Source: M3007 sp964589365 (GTDB lineage Bacteria > Bacteroidota > Bacteroidia > Chitinophagales > Saprospiraceae). Taken from it: DNA of 17,657 nucleotides. The stretch is taken from contig CAZPTQ010000112.1 in assembly GCA_964589365.1 (NCBI GenBank), positions 1 to 17,657 on the forward strand, in the 5' to 3' direction. Positions 1-8,600 of the stretch are shown in pieces. The notes below the pieces were generated by a model. The model did no database searches. It was not told the origin of the DNA and saw only the letters and a list, made by a program, of their open reading frames with translations. Numbering within the stretch: the first letter of the stretch is position 1; every line of letters starts with the position of its first letter. The position numbers and the translations under genes were made by a program.

Positions 1-172
1 ATAAGGTTTATGAGGTTGATAAGGTTTATGAGGTTGATAAGGTTTATGAGGTTGATAAGGTTTATAACGTTATCAACCTCATCAACCTCATAAACCTTAT
101 CAACCTCATCAACCCCATCAACCTCATCAACCTCATCAACCTCATCAACCTCATCAACCTCATCAACCTCAT
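1..172. repeat. Inverted 9-bp minisatellite upstream of trpS
   Basis: The left arm (1-63) alternates two 9-mers, ATAAGGTTT and ATGAGGTTG, for seven units. A perfect 10-bp palindrome, ATAACGTTAT, sits at 64-73. The right arm (74-172) is eleven 9-mers of CAACCTCAT, the reverse complement of the second left unit; the variants are AAACCTTAT at 92-100 and CAACCCCAT at 110-118. The arms can pair as a stem of about 68 bp with few mismatches, and the variant AAACCTTAT unit sits opposite a matching left unit. The array is cut by the window start and probably continues upstream. It ends 9 nt before the trpS ATG, so it should lie in the 5' leader or promoter region of trpS. No function is known to me. 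Confidence 0.95.
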
Positions 173-181
173 CCAACTTTT

Positions 182-1183
182 ATGAAAAACGTTCTCTCTG
201 CTATTCAACCTACGGGCGACCTCCATCTTGGCAATTACTTTGGCGCAGTACAAAACTGGGTGCGTCTTCAGGCGGATTACAACTGCTTGTATGGTGTGGT
301 GGACTACCATTCCATGACCATGCCTTACAACCCAGTACAGCTGAGAGAGAACACCTGGAAAATGGTCTTTTACCTGCTGGCTTGTGGCATCAAACCAGAG
401 AACTTGTTCATCCAGAGCCTAGTCCCTGAACATGCTGAATTGTCGTGGATACTCGGTTGCACTACAAGCTATGGTGAACTTACGCGCATGACGCAGTTCA
501 AGGACAAAACAGATCAACTTCACGAAACAGACAAAGATGCTTTTGTGAGCCTCGGCCTCTTTGCCTACCCTGTGCTTCAGGCAGCCGATATTTTGATCTA
601 TCATGCTGATTATGTGCCGATTGGAAAAGACCAAGAACAGCACCTGGAACTTTCCAGGAATATTGCCCAGCGGTTTAACCACCAATTTGGGAAGGAATAT
701 TTTATACACCCCGAACCACTTTATACCGAAACACCCAAAATCCTTTCTCCCGCCGACCCAAACAAAAAAATGAGCAAAAGCCTGGGCGAAAAACACTACA
801 TCAATCTTTTTGGCGAGGAAGACCGCGTACGCAAACAAATTAAATCAGCCGTGACTGATGCCGGGGAGACTGCTGCTGGCGAAATGAGCGCAGGCGTGAA
901 AAACCTTTTTGAACTCCTCCGTGCCTGCAGGGAAATGGATGCCCATGATTCCTTGATGGCAGACTACCTTTCAAATGCGCTTCGTTACAGCGACCTAAAG
1001 GAAGGCGTGGCCAATGCCGTCGTCTATTTCATCAACCCTTTTCGCGAGCGTCTGGCTGAACTGCAGGCCGACAAGCGAAATGTGAAGAGCCAAATCCAAG
1101 AGGCCAGTGCAGAGACCCGCAAACGGGCCCAGCAAACACTACGCGAGGTGCGGGAGATTGCGGGTTTGGGGTCGTTGAAATAG
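182..1183 (+). CDS. trpS: Tryptophan--tRNA ligase (TrpRS)
   Basis: A cytoplasmic class Ic aminoacyl-tRNA synthetase that activates tryptophan with ATP and charges tRNA-Trp. The 333-residue length is normal for bacterial TrpRS. The N-terminal ATP-binding motif is PTGDLHLGN at residues 10-18 (HIGH-class, here HLGN), and the KMSKS loop is exact at residues 196-200. The conserved core between them, with the QAADIL and VPIGKDQ segments around 133-151, fits the family. The start at 182 places the HIGH-class motif where it belongs. There is no Shine-Dalgarno sequence; the codon follows CCAACTTTT, directly after the 9-bp minisatellite. No T-box or tryptophan leader peptide is visible. The gene ends in its own strong terminator, so it appears to be transcribed alone or as the last gene of a unit that starts outside the window. 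Confidence 0.98.
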   Translation: MKNVLSAIQPTGDLHLGNYFGAVQNWVRLQADYNCLYGVVDYHSMTMPYNPVQLRENTWKMVFYLLACGIKPENLFIQSLVPEHAELSWILGCTTSYGELTRMTQFKDKTDQLHETDKDAFVSLGLFAYPVLQAADILIYHADYVPIGKDQEQHLELSRNIAQRFNHQFGKEYFIHPEPLYTETPKILSPADPNKKMSKSLGEKHYINLFGEEDRVRKQIKSAVTDAGETAAGEMSAGVKNLFELLRACREMDAHDSLMADYLSNALRYSDLKEGVANAVVYFINPFRERLAELQADKRNVKSQIQEASAETRKRAQQTLREVREIAGLGSLK

Positions 1184-1219
1184 TTACAAAGTTTCCAGTA
1201 GCAAGTTTCAAATAGAGCA

Positions 1220-1259
1220 TGAAAAAGCCGCTCAGAGAATCCTCTGAGCGGCTTTTTCA
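1220..1259 (+). terminator. Rho-independent terminator of trpS
   Basis: An 18-bp perfect stem (1220-1237 with 1242-1259) closes a four-base AATC loop. The core is GCCGCTCAGAG / CTCTGAGCGGC and the descending arm ends in a run of five T. It lies 36 nt after the trpS stop. It is nearly identical to the hairpin at 3203-3238. Confidence 0.93.
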
Positions 1260-1306
1260 GTATCTAAAGTTCAGAAAACACAGATTTTGCCGACTCGTTA
1301 AATATT

Positions 1307-1334
1307 TTGACACGGGCTCAACCTTTTATGTTTT
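1307..1334 (+). promoter_or_regulatory. Candidate Bacteroidota promoter for the CHRD gene
   Basis: TTG at 1307-1309, then 17 nt, then TATGTTTT at 1327-1334. This matches the phylum pattern TTG-N17-TAnnTTTG except for the last base. It sits between the trpS terminator and the CHRD start at 1387, leaving a leader of roughly 45 nt that is very T-rich. Confidence 0.45.
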
Positions 1335-1386
1335 TACCTGTTCTTTTCATTTTTTCCAATTTTTATTTTTAACAAAACTGATTCAC

Positions 1387-3183
1387 ATGAAATTACCATG
1401 CTGCCTTCTCGTTACCCTTCTGTCCCTGTTCCTGCCGAATCTCGCATTCGCACAAGGCCCTAACAATCGCCTGCTTTTTGTCGCCGACCTTACCGGCGGC
1501 CAGGAAGTGCCTTCCGTGGTGACAAATGCCCGAGGGGTCGCTACCTTCCTCATTTCGGAAGATCGCGCGACCATGACCGTTCATGCAGTGTTTAGTGGAT
1601 TGAGTGGGCCTGTTACGGCCTGTCATGTGCATAGTGGCATTGAAGGGGTAAGCGGCCCTGTGTTCACGAATTTTTCCACCAATATTGACGGCAACAGCCT
1701 GGTTGCCACTGTCCCTGTGCCAGCTAACTTCCTATCAAAGGGGTTAAAAAAAGAACTCTACCTGAATGTACATACTGCGCTCAACCCAGGCGGCGAAATT
1801 CGCGGTCAATTGGTGTTGATGACCGACATCCAATACGCTGCTATATTGAATAGCCTGGAAGAGGTGCCCGCTGGACTGAGTACTGCTACCGGGGTATTTA
1901 GGTTCACCTATTCCCCCGGAAATACGAAAGGTCATTACATTGCTTCCTACAACGGATTGTCCGGTGCCGCAACTGCCGCGCATATCCACAATGCGGCTTT
2001 GGGAGTAAATGGCCCCGTTGTAGCACCCTTGGCCACAGGTTTGCCCAACACATTTGTGGGCGACCTTGACTTTTCTACCCTGCCTGCTGATTTCCTTCAA
2101 AAATTGAAAGACAAGCTTCTCTATGTCAATGTGCATACGGCAACCAACCCAGGCGGCGAAATTCGCGGGCAGTTGAAGTCTCTTGGCCCTATAACCTTTG
2201 AAACGGTGCTTAACGGTGATCAAGAAACGCCTCCCGTGTCCACGACAGCCATTGGCACTGCCGTGGCTTCGCTTGCCCCTACCTTGGATACTTTGACCTA
2301 TTTCGTGTCAGTCACGGGCCTCACGCCTTCCGCAGCCCATTTCCACTTGGCTTCTGCTGGTATGGCAGGCCCTGTGATCGTACCTCTGAGCACAACCCCT
2401 TCACCCAATTTTTATACGGGTTCTGTGGTGTTGAATAGCAGCCAGGTTGCCAGTCTCTTAAAAGGGGATGTGTATGTAAATGTGCATACGGCTGCAAACC
2501 CTGCCGGAGAAATCCGGGGGCAAATGGAATCGAACCTGCGCCGCGTTTATGCCTTCGACCTTTGTGGTGACCAAGAAGTGCCTTCCAACAGCTCTCAAGC
2601 ATTGGGTGCAGCAGTTGTCACGGTTGACCACCTTAATACAAACCTGAATTACCTCTATATAGTGGATGGTTTGAGCGGGCCTGCAACTGCTGCACACATT
2701 CACAATGCGGGCTTCGGTGTGAATGGTCCTGTTTTAAAACCATTGGCGACTCCCTCGCCAACCGCAAGCGGAGTTATTGCGATCACGGGCACCGATGCAA
2801 TTTTATTCGAAGCCGACAATACATATCTCAATGCCCATACTGCCACATTCCCAGGCGGCGAAATCAGAGGACAGCTGAGGCGTGCAATTACCTGCGCCGA
2901 AAACGTAGGTGTACAAAGCCCCGTAATTTCGGAAATGACCGTTTCCCCCAATCCAAGTTCGGGTCAAACAGAAATTCGATTTGAAGTGGCTGAAGCCTTT
3001 GAAGGCCAATTGGTTCTGACCGACTTGACCGGAAAAATCATCCGCAGTGAAAATCATGCTTTCTCAGCAGGTTTACAGGTTTTACCGATCAACCTCAGCG
3101 CTTTGCCAACGGGCTTGTACGTTGCCCAAATCAAGTCAGCACAACACGGGATAATGGCTTCTTTCAAAATGGTACGCGAGTGA
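1387..3183 (+). CDS. Secreted four-CHRD-domain protein with T9SS sorting tail
   Basis: A predicted exported 598-residue protein. Residues 1-23 form a signal peptide ending AFAQ. Four CHRD (chordin-type) domains follow at about 28-142, 148-263, 269-380 and 386-497. Each opens with a 'GGQEVP/GDQETP'-like strand, has a 'GPV.A.H.H' centre and ends NVHT..NPGGEIRGQL. Residues about 518-598 are a T9SS type A sorting domain (VSPNPSSGQ..., ending ASFKMVRE), so the protein is expected to cross the outer membrane and be anchored or released. The reading frame is open back to 1219, but that extension runs through the trpS terminator hairpin and lacks a signal peptide, so 1387 is chosen. Two 24-nt stretches (1782-1805 and 2145-2168), each encoding the end of a domain, are identical in DNA, which suggests fairly recent domain duplication. 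CHRD domains are known from chordin and from many bacterial secreted proteins; the ligand here is unknown. Confidence 0.92.
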   Translation: MKLPCCLLVTLLSLFLPNLAFAQGPNNRLLFVADLTGGQEVPSVVTNARGVATFLISEDRATMTVHAVFSGLSGPVTACHVHSGIEGVSGPVFTNFSTNIDGNSLVATVPVPANFLSKGLKKELYLNVHTALNPGGEIRGQLVLMTDIQYAAILNSLEEVPAGLSTATGVFRFTYSPGNTKGHYIASYNGLSGAATAAHIHNAALGVNGPVVAPLATGLPNTFVGDLDFSTLPADFLQKLKDKLLYVNVHTATNPGGEIRGQLKSLGPITFETVLNGDQETPPVSTTAIGTAVASLAPTLDTLTYFVSVTGLTPSAAHFHLASAGMAGPVIVPLSTTPSPNFYTGSVVLNSSQVASLLKGDVYVNVHTAANPAGEIRGQMESNLRRVYAFDLCGDQEVPSNSSQALGAAVVTVDHLNTNLNYLYIVDGLSGPATAAHIHNAGFGVNGPVLKPLATPSPTASGVIAITGTDAILFEADNTYLNAHTATFPGGEIRGQLRRAITCAENVGVQSPVISEMTVSPNPSSGQTEIRFEVAEAFEGQLVLTDLTGKIIRSENHAFSAGLQVLPINLSALPTGLYVAQIKSAQHGIMASFKMVRE

Positions 3184-3202
3184 ACAATACCACACAATCA
3201 TA

Positions 3203-3238
3203 AAAAAGCCGCTCAGAGGATCCTCTGAGCGGCTTTTT
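3203..3238. terminator. Bidirectional terminator between CHRD gene and Cys-rich gene
   Basis: A perfect 36-bp palindrome centred at 3220/3221, with arms containing GCCGCTCAGAGGA. It has T5 at the right end on the plus strand and T6 on the minus strand. It lies between two convergent genes (stops at 3183 and 3258) and can end transcription from both sides. Its stem sequence is the same as the trpS terminator at 1220-1259 apart from one base in the loop. Confidence 0.93.
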
Positions 3239-3257
3239 ACGCTAAAATTCGGGCAGA

Positions 3258-3686
3258 TTATTGCGCTTTTTTATCGCAACCAGCACCACCGGCAGGCTTT
3301 GCACAGCAAGCTTTGCCAGCAGCAGCAGCCCCACCAACACAGCAGGCTTTCTTTTCACCAGCCGAGCAAGATTTTTTAACCATGCCTTCGGTGGCACTAG
3401 CTGCAGCCGTTTTTGGTGCAACATTGACGAACGCGCCAGCAGCTTCGTCGTATTGTACGCTTACAAACTTGACGCTGCCTTGAGCATCTGCTTCTTTGCG
3501 AACATAAGAGATAGAGCCGTCATCAGCCAGGCGTTTTTCAATGCTTGCATCAGCAGAGGCAGCTTTGGCAGCTTTGTTTGCACAGCAGGATTTGCCGGCG
3601 GTTGCAGCGCTGCTGCAAGATTGTGCGTCAGCAGATACCATACCGACAGCGAGGAAGAAGGCGAAGAAGAAAATCGCTTTTTTCAT
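3258..3686 (-). CDS. Small secreted cysteine-rich protein, possibly metal-binding
   Basis: A 142-residue protein with a signal peptide (MKKAIFFFAFFLAVGMVSADAQ). The mature part carries nine cysteines in two clusters: C24, C34, C35 at the N end and C107, C115, C116, C127, C128, C137 at the C end. Three of these are CC pairs in KSCC / KACC contexts within Ala/Gly/Lys-rich low-complexity sequence. Between the clusters, residues about 48-92 look like a folded segment (IEKRLADDGSISYVRKE ... VSVQYDEAAGAFVNV). The start at 3686 is chosen because the longer frame (to 3773) runs through the promoter and lacks a signal peptide at its N end. I do not recognise a named family. The CC pairs suggest metal or redox chemistry in the periplasm or outside the cell, but this is inference. 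It has its own promoter and terminator, so it is probably a single-gene unit. Confidence 0.82.
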   Translation of the reverse strand: MKKAIFFFAFFLAVGMVSADAQSCSSAATAGKSCCANKAAKAASADASIEKRLADDGSISYVRKEADAQGSVKFVSVQYDEAAGAFVNVAPKTAAASATEGMVKKSCSAGEKKACCVGGAAAAGKACCAKPAGGAGCDKKAQ

Positions 3687-3745
3687 GAGTGAAAAGATGT
3701 GATTTTGAATGTGAAATAATTTATTTTTTGCTTTCAAAAGCGGTT

Positions 3746-3773
3746 CAAAAGTATATTGTTTAATTCGAAACAA
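3746..3773 (-). promoter_or_regulatory. Bacteroidota-type promoter of the Cys-rich gene
   Basis: Read on the minus strand: TTG (3773-3771), a 17-nt spacer, then TACTTTTG (3753-3746), a perfect match to TAnnTTTG. Transcription would start near 3740 and give a leader of about 55 nt before the ATG at 3686. This supports the shorter start of the gene. Confidence 0.7.
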
Positions 3774-3821
3774 TAGCCATTTTAGGATATCTTAACAAGG
3801 AATAAATGAAGTCAATGTGCT

Positions 3822-3855
3822 AAAGTGGCCAATGGGACAAAAGTGGTCAATGGGA
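3822..3855. repeat. Short imperfect tandem repeat
   Basis: The 16-mers AAAGTGGCCAATGGGA (3822-3837) and AAAGTGGTCAATGGGA (3840-3855) differ by one base and repeat with an 18-bp period. They lie between the S41 protease terminator and the Cys-rich gene promoter. No function is evident. Confidence 0.7.
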
Positions 3856-3873
3856 AAAACCAAGCACCTTGGC
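3855..3873 (-). terminator. Terminator of the S41 protease gene
   Basis: On the minus strand GCCAAG-GTG-CTTGGT is followed by TTTTT. It begins about 5 nt after the stop codon of the S41 gene. The stem is short (5 bp plus a G-T pair) but has a clear T-run. Confidence 0.65.
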
Positions 3874-3878
3874 AACAT

Positions 3879-5507
3879 TTACTCCCCCTTTCCTGACAAA
3901 ATCAAATTGTACCGTGCGTTGTCATTGAGCAGTTTCACAGCCTCTTTTACTTCTGGATCGTTCACGAGGTTTTTGCGCACTTTGCCACGCTGAAAATAGT
4001 AACGCCCTACAATTTCCTGTTCAATTTCGTGAAGGATTCGGTCGCGTTGTTTTACGAGCTCCCCCTTTTTCTCCAGCTTAATTTTACTTTCCAGGGCTTG
4101 GATTTCTGCCTCCAACGGCCAATTTTCGCGGGTGGCTGTTTCGCGCAACTCGGCCAGTTTTTTTTCTGAATGGGTTTGATAATCAAAGTTCTTGGATTGC
4201 ACGAATTTTGAAAAACCATCAAAATCGGTGAACTCAAAAATTTCAATCGAATCAATGGAGGCCCGCTTTTGGGCAAACAGGGTGGCGTAATCGAAAACAA
4301 TGTTTTGATCGAGCAGGGCTTTCACCACACCCATAGCGGTGTCGTGCGGCAAGGGAACGTCGGGCTTGATGCCTCCGCCGTCGAGCACGGTGCGGCCATT
4401 GCGGGTTTTGAACTGTGCTCGCTCAGATTCCGGGATATCCACAGGCGCGCCGTCTTTGTAGCGCACTGATTGGATACAGCGACCCGAAGGGACGTAGTAT
4501 TTTGCCGTGGTGAGTTTTATGCGGGCATTGTAGCCAAGTTCTTTGGTGTTTTGCACAAGCCCCTTGCCATAGCTGCGCTGACCCATAACGACGCCACGAT
4601 CCAAGTCTTGCAAGGCCCCAGCCGTGACTTCGCTCGCGGAAGCACTCATCTTGTCCATGAGTATCACGAGCGGAATATCCTTGTCAGTGGGTGAGTGCTG
4701 TGTGCGCAGATTGAGGTCCCATTCTGGTACTTTTCCACGAGTACTTGCTACCAGCTCGCCTTTGGGCACAAATACATTTACAAGATTGACGGCTTCGTTC
4801 AAAAGGCCACCGCCATTGCTGCGCAAATCAAGAACGAGGCCTTTCAAGTTGGGGTTTTTCTGTTTGAGCGTGGTCAAGGCATCCCCAACATTTTGGGCGG
4901 CATTTTCGGTAAAGGTGGTAAGGTTTACGTAACCAATCCCGTCTGCCACAAGGCCAGAATGCGGCACGTTGGGAATATTGACCTCGCCGCGTTCGAGGGT
5001 GATTTTCAGGTCTTTTGGCTCGCCGGGGCGTTTTATCACCAGATTGGTTTTGGTGCCGGGAAAGCCGCGCAAAAAATCTTGCACCTGTTGTTCCGTGCGG
5101 CCTTTGGCGCTTTGGCCATCAATACTCACCAAAGCATCGCCGACTTTTAGGCCTGCTTTGTGGGCCGGGCTGTTCTCGATGATTTCCACGAGCACGACAT
5201 AATCGCCTACGCGTTCGCCGGTGGCACCCAAGCCGTTGTATTTGCCATCCACCTGGATACGGTAGCCTTCGATATCGGTTTCAGAAATGTAGTTGGTGAA
5301 AGGGTCAAGCCCCTCAAGCATTGCATCCATGCCGCGGCGCATCACCTGATTGGGGTCGAGCGCGTCCACATAAGCATGATTTACTTCGCGGTAAGCGTTT
5401 GCGAAAATCTCCATGTTCTTAGCAATATCGAAATAGTTGCCTTGTGCGGGAGCAATCGCAATCGCAAAGAATGGAGAAAGCAGTAGTATTTTGAGTTTGT
5501 TGTTCAT
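3879..5507 (-). CDS. S41 family C-terminal processing protease with PDZ domain
   Basis: A 542-residue serine protease of the CtpA/Prc type, expected in the periplasm, where such enzymes cut proteins near exposed C termini. The signal peptide is at residues 1-22 (LLLSPFFAIAIAPAQG). An N-terminal helical segment containing GMDAMLEGLDPFTNYI (59-74) precedes a PDZ domain at about 85-170 (GLGATGERVGDYVVL, AGLKVGDALVSIDG). The S41 core follows, with VLDLRSNGGGLL at 225-236. The likely catalytic serine is Ser292 in SASASEVTAGALQDLDRG and the likely catalytic lysine is Lys315 in GQRSYGKGLVQ; both are intact. The C-terminal part from about 400 is charged and helical, as in the longer Bacteroidota members. 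The start is the only Met directly before the signal peptide. A structured terminator separates it from the upstream metallopeptidase gene, so the two are probably not co-transcribed. Confidence 0.95.
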   Translation of the reverse strand: MNNKLKILLLSPFFAIAIAPAQGNYFDIAKNMEIFANAYREVNHAYVDALDPNQVMRRGMDAMLEGLDPFTNYISETDIEGYRIQVDGKYNGLGATGERVGDYVVLVEIIENSPAHKAGLKVGDALVSIDGQSAKGRTEQQVQDFLRGFPGTKTNLVIKRPGEPKDLKITLERGEVNIPNVPHSGLVADGIGYVNLTTFTENAAQNVGDALTTLKQKNPNLKGLVLDLRSNGGGLLNEAVNLVNVFVPKGELVASTRGKVPEWDLNLRTQHSPTDKDIPLVILMDKMSASASEVTAGALQDLDRGVVMGQRSYGKGLVQNTKELGYNARIKLTTAKYYVPSGRCIQSVRYKDGAPVDIPESERAQFKTRNGRTVLDGGGIKPDVPLPHDTAMGVVKALLDQNIVFDYATLFAQKRASIDSIEIFEFTDFDGFSKFVQSKNFDYQTHSEKKLAELRETATRENWPLEAEIQALESKIKLEKKGELVKQRDRILHEIEQEIVGRYYFQRGKVRKNLVNDPEVKEAVKLLNDNARYNLILSGKGE

Positions 5508-5532
5508 GAAAGAATCTGTTGCTGCAAAATTG

Positions 5533-5578
5533 CAACACGGATTGAACGCCTGTCTGGATAGGTGCTCAATCCGTGTTG
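5533..5578 (-). terminator. Hairpin terminator downstream of the metallopeptidase gene
   Basis: The 13-bp perfect stem CAACACGGATTGA (5533-5545) pairs with TCAATCCGTGTTG (5566-5578), and the 20-nt loop can form further pairs. It lies about 80 nt after the stop of the minus-strand gene at 5655 and 26 nt before the S41 start. The T-run after the stem on the minus strand is weak (CAATTTTG), so it could also be a structured leader of the S41 mRNA. Confidence 0.6.
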
Positions 5579-5654
5579 TTTTGTAATCGAGTTCAATAAG
5601 GACGTGAAAAGGGCTTCTACTGTTGCCCTGGAAAAAATTTTTTAGACTAAACCC

Positions 5655-8600
5655 TTATTCCACGATCAATTTCCGCACCCCTGCGCCCGTCTCGGATTCT
5701 ACCCGAACAGCATAAATGCCCTTGGCGAAATTTGCCAGTTCGATTTGCAAACGCTCCTGTCCGGTTGCTATGGTTTCAGAACGGACCAATTGACCAGCAA
5801 GGTTAAAAAGGCTCACTCGGGCTTCCGACTCCAATGCCTGGCCAAAAGCAACCCAAACCGAACTCCCCGCAGGATTTGGGAAAATCGAAAAGTCAATCTC
5901 CTTGGAGTCAATGTTTTGCGTGCCTACCAGTGGTTGGGCCACAAACATGGGTGTACCAAAGAACCCACCTTCATTGTCCGTCACCACAAATCGGAATCCG
6001 TCAGGGTCTGTGCTGATGCCATAGTCGAAAAATCGAATTGAACCACCGTCAATATCAGCTTGAGTGAACTGGTCTCCTGGCTTCAATTCGCCAAAGCCGT
6101 CTTTGGTGATGATGCCGCGTTGGGGCACATTCATTACGGTAAAAATAATTTGGGCGTGGGTGTTGTTCGGGTCTTCTACCAGCAGGAAATCGGGGGTAAT
6201 AACACGATTGGTGCCAATTGGCAGGGGCATCACAACGTTGTTCACCAAAAAAGGCGGTTGGAGACTAATTGATTGGCAAAACTGGAGTTTGAAATTTGAC
6301 AAAGTACCGCCTGCTGTTGACAATTTATCCTTTATGCGCAGCGTCCAGGTCCCCGTAGAATTTTGCCCGATGATCGGCGCGAGTGGATTTTGTGGCCTGT
6401 GAATCATGCCGTTGTTCGGTGGCGGACAAGAAAAAGTGCCAGGCGCAGCGTCCGATAGCCCTAAGTTGAATCCGCCGTTGAAGTTGCCACACCGGTCTTT
6501 CCAAAGCAACACTTCGGTGCCTTGCGGGCTGATCAGATGAGCCTCCAAATCCTTGAAATATTCGTGGTATCCTTCAATATTACTTATTACAAGGTCGCTA
6601 AGTGTACCACCTTGCAAAACATTTATTTTGGATTCAACAGTAGGAGTACCATTGGCAGAAATATTTTTGGGAAGGTCGTTCGCAGTGAAGCTCAGACAAT
6701 TTTCGGCGAAGGTGGAAAAGAAAAACGGCTCAGACCACTCGTGTACGCCGCACTCGTTGCGCGGACGAACCCGCCAGAAATAAGCCTTCCCTTTTTCCAG
6801 CAAGAAATTGATTTTCATAGAATCCAGGGACGTAGCCGAAACGGAAGCCAAAATAGTCGTGAAAGCGGGGCTGTCTGAAAATTGCACATCGTAATTGTCG
6901 GCATCAATGCCCTTGCCCCAGTAGAGCGTTTGTGCTAGGGCTTGGTTCGTCACGCCATCTACAGGAGTTTGGAGCGCGAAGCCGGTGAAATCATTGCGCC
7001 GAAGCAGCAGTGTCACTGGGCGAAGCAAAGTATCGGAACCTGAAATAGCACGCACCGTGAAGGTAAAATTGCCTTCCACTGCCACCGACTGAAGGTCAAT
7101 GCTAAGTGTGCTGCTCTCACCAGGGTTGAGGTTGGTCGTGCTGAAAGAGGCTGTCGCGCCTGGCGGCAAATTGCCCAAAAGATCGAGGACAACGGGGGTA
7201 TTGTAGCCCAGCACAGAGGCGGTATTTATTACGGTACTGAAATTATCTGGCAGACAAACGATACTCGCATCAATCGAAAGCCCCAATGTAAGCGAGGGCT
7301 GTACCGGGGCCTGGATTTTGAAATTGGCATTGGAAAGGTCGAAGAATACATTGTCAGCGGCCTCAATCCTGACCCGCGCAAGCGATGTTAAATTGTTGGG
7401 CACCAGCACATATTGACTGCCATCATTTTCCGTGTTTTCTGCCAGCATAATAGGGTAGTCTAGCCCTGTATTTGTGCTTAAACGGATGTTCACTTTCTGG
7501 CAATTAACAGGCGCGGCATTTGTATTTGCGACTTCCCATTTCACTTCAACCAATTCGCCCACGCGCCAAATCGTGCTCGCGGTGTTGGGAGAAACCACCA
7601 AAAATGGCCCTGCTACCTCCACGGCCTTGAACGCTACATCCGCCCAGCCAACGCCGCCACCGTCGGGTTTGTTATCGCGGGCGGTGAGCCGGAAAGTCAG
7701 GTCACGGGTGTAGGTCGGGAGTTGTTCGGCCGCATTGAAACCGTTGGCTAGAATCGTGCTGAGGCGAGGGAAAATGCGGTTGGTCACATCAACTGCTGGC
7801 CAACTGCGGAAAATGGCCGTGTTGCCTAGAGGCTCACCGAGCGGGGTTTCCGGGCCAGCGTCAATGCCCTCCCAAGTGTAGATAAGCGGGTCGCCATCGG
7901 GGTCTATTGCCGAACCATTCAACTCGAAGGGCGTAGAAATTGGGATGTTAAAATTGTCTTGATAAGGCAACGTCACTACAGGCGGATTGTTCGAGGTGGT
8001 CAGCCATGTGCCGCAGGTGACAATAAATGTAACATAGGTTTTGATTTCCTCAATGCTGCCACCGTGATAGTATAAATCCCCTTGAAACTGAATGTTGTCA
8101 GGACCGCAGCCCCCAACGTACGACATGATCGTGCTGCCACTTCCAGGCTCAAAAGCCGTTTGGCTCTGACGCTGCTCATTATCTCCAGCCCCACAATGGC
8201 TCCACGTGTGGCCCCCGCCGAGCTGATGACCTACTTCCTGACCCACCACGAAAAGAAAGCGATCTCCATAATCGCCGATGCCACTACCAGCCGAGCAGCC
8301 CTGCGCCTTGCTCAGGCTGCAGACATTTCCTATGGCACTTGCCACACCACCCCCACCTCGGATATACACGTGACCGAGGTCATGGGAGTTGAAGTTGGTG
8401 TACTCATTAAGCACTCCAGAGTTCTGCGACATAAAGTCTTCGTTCGAGCCGCCAGGGAATGGGTCCGTATTAGGGTCTGTGAACATTACATACTGCGTGG
8501 CTGCTGTCAGTTGCAGGCGGATGTCAATATCACGCTCGAAAACAGCGCTCACCGAATTGGTGTATTCCGTCACTGCCGAAAGCGCCAAAGGTTTGGTGCC

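Noticed and set aside
1..172. CRISPR-like repeat array
   Set aside because: Units are 9 bp, contiguous and inverted, with no spacers and no cas genes.
62..310. Minus-strand frame with repeated Met-Arg-Leu
   Set aside because: It is a translation of the 9-bp minisatellite plus the antisense of trpS; no signal, domain or start context.
1219..1386. Longer N terminus for the CHRD protein
   Set aside because: It would be encoded by the trpS terminator hairpin and a T-rich leader; the signal peptide starts at 1387.
3261..3692. 143-residue plus-strand frame
   Set aside because: It is the mirror of the Cys-rich gene; that gene has a signal peptide, promoter and terminator in the right order.
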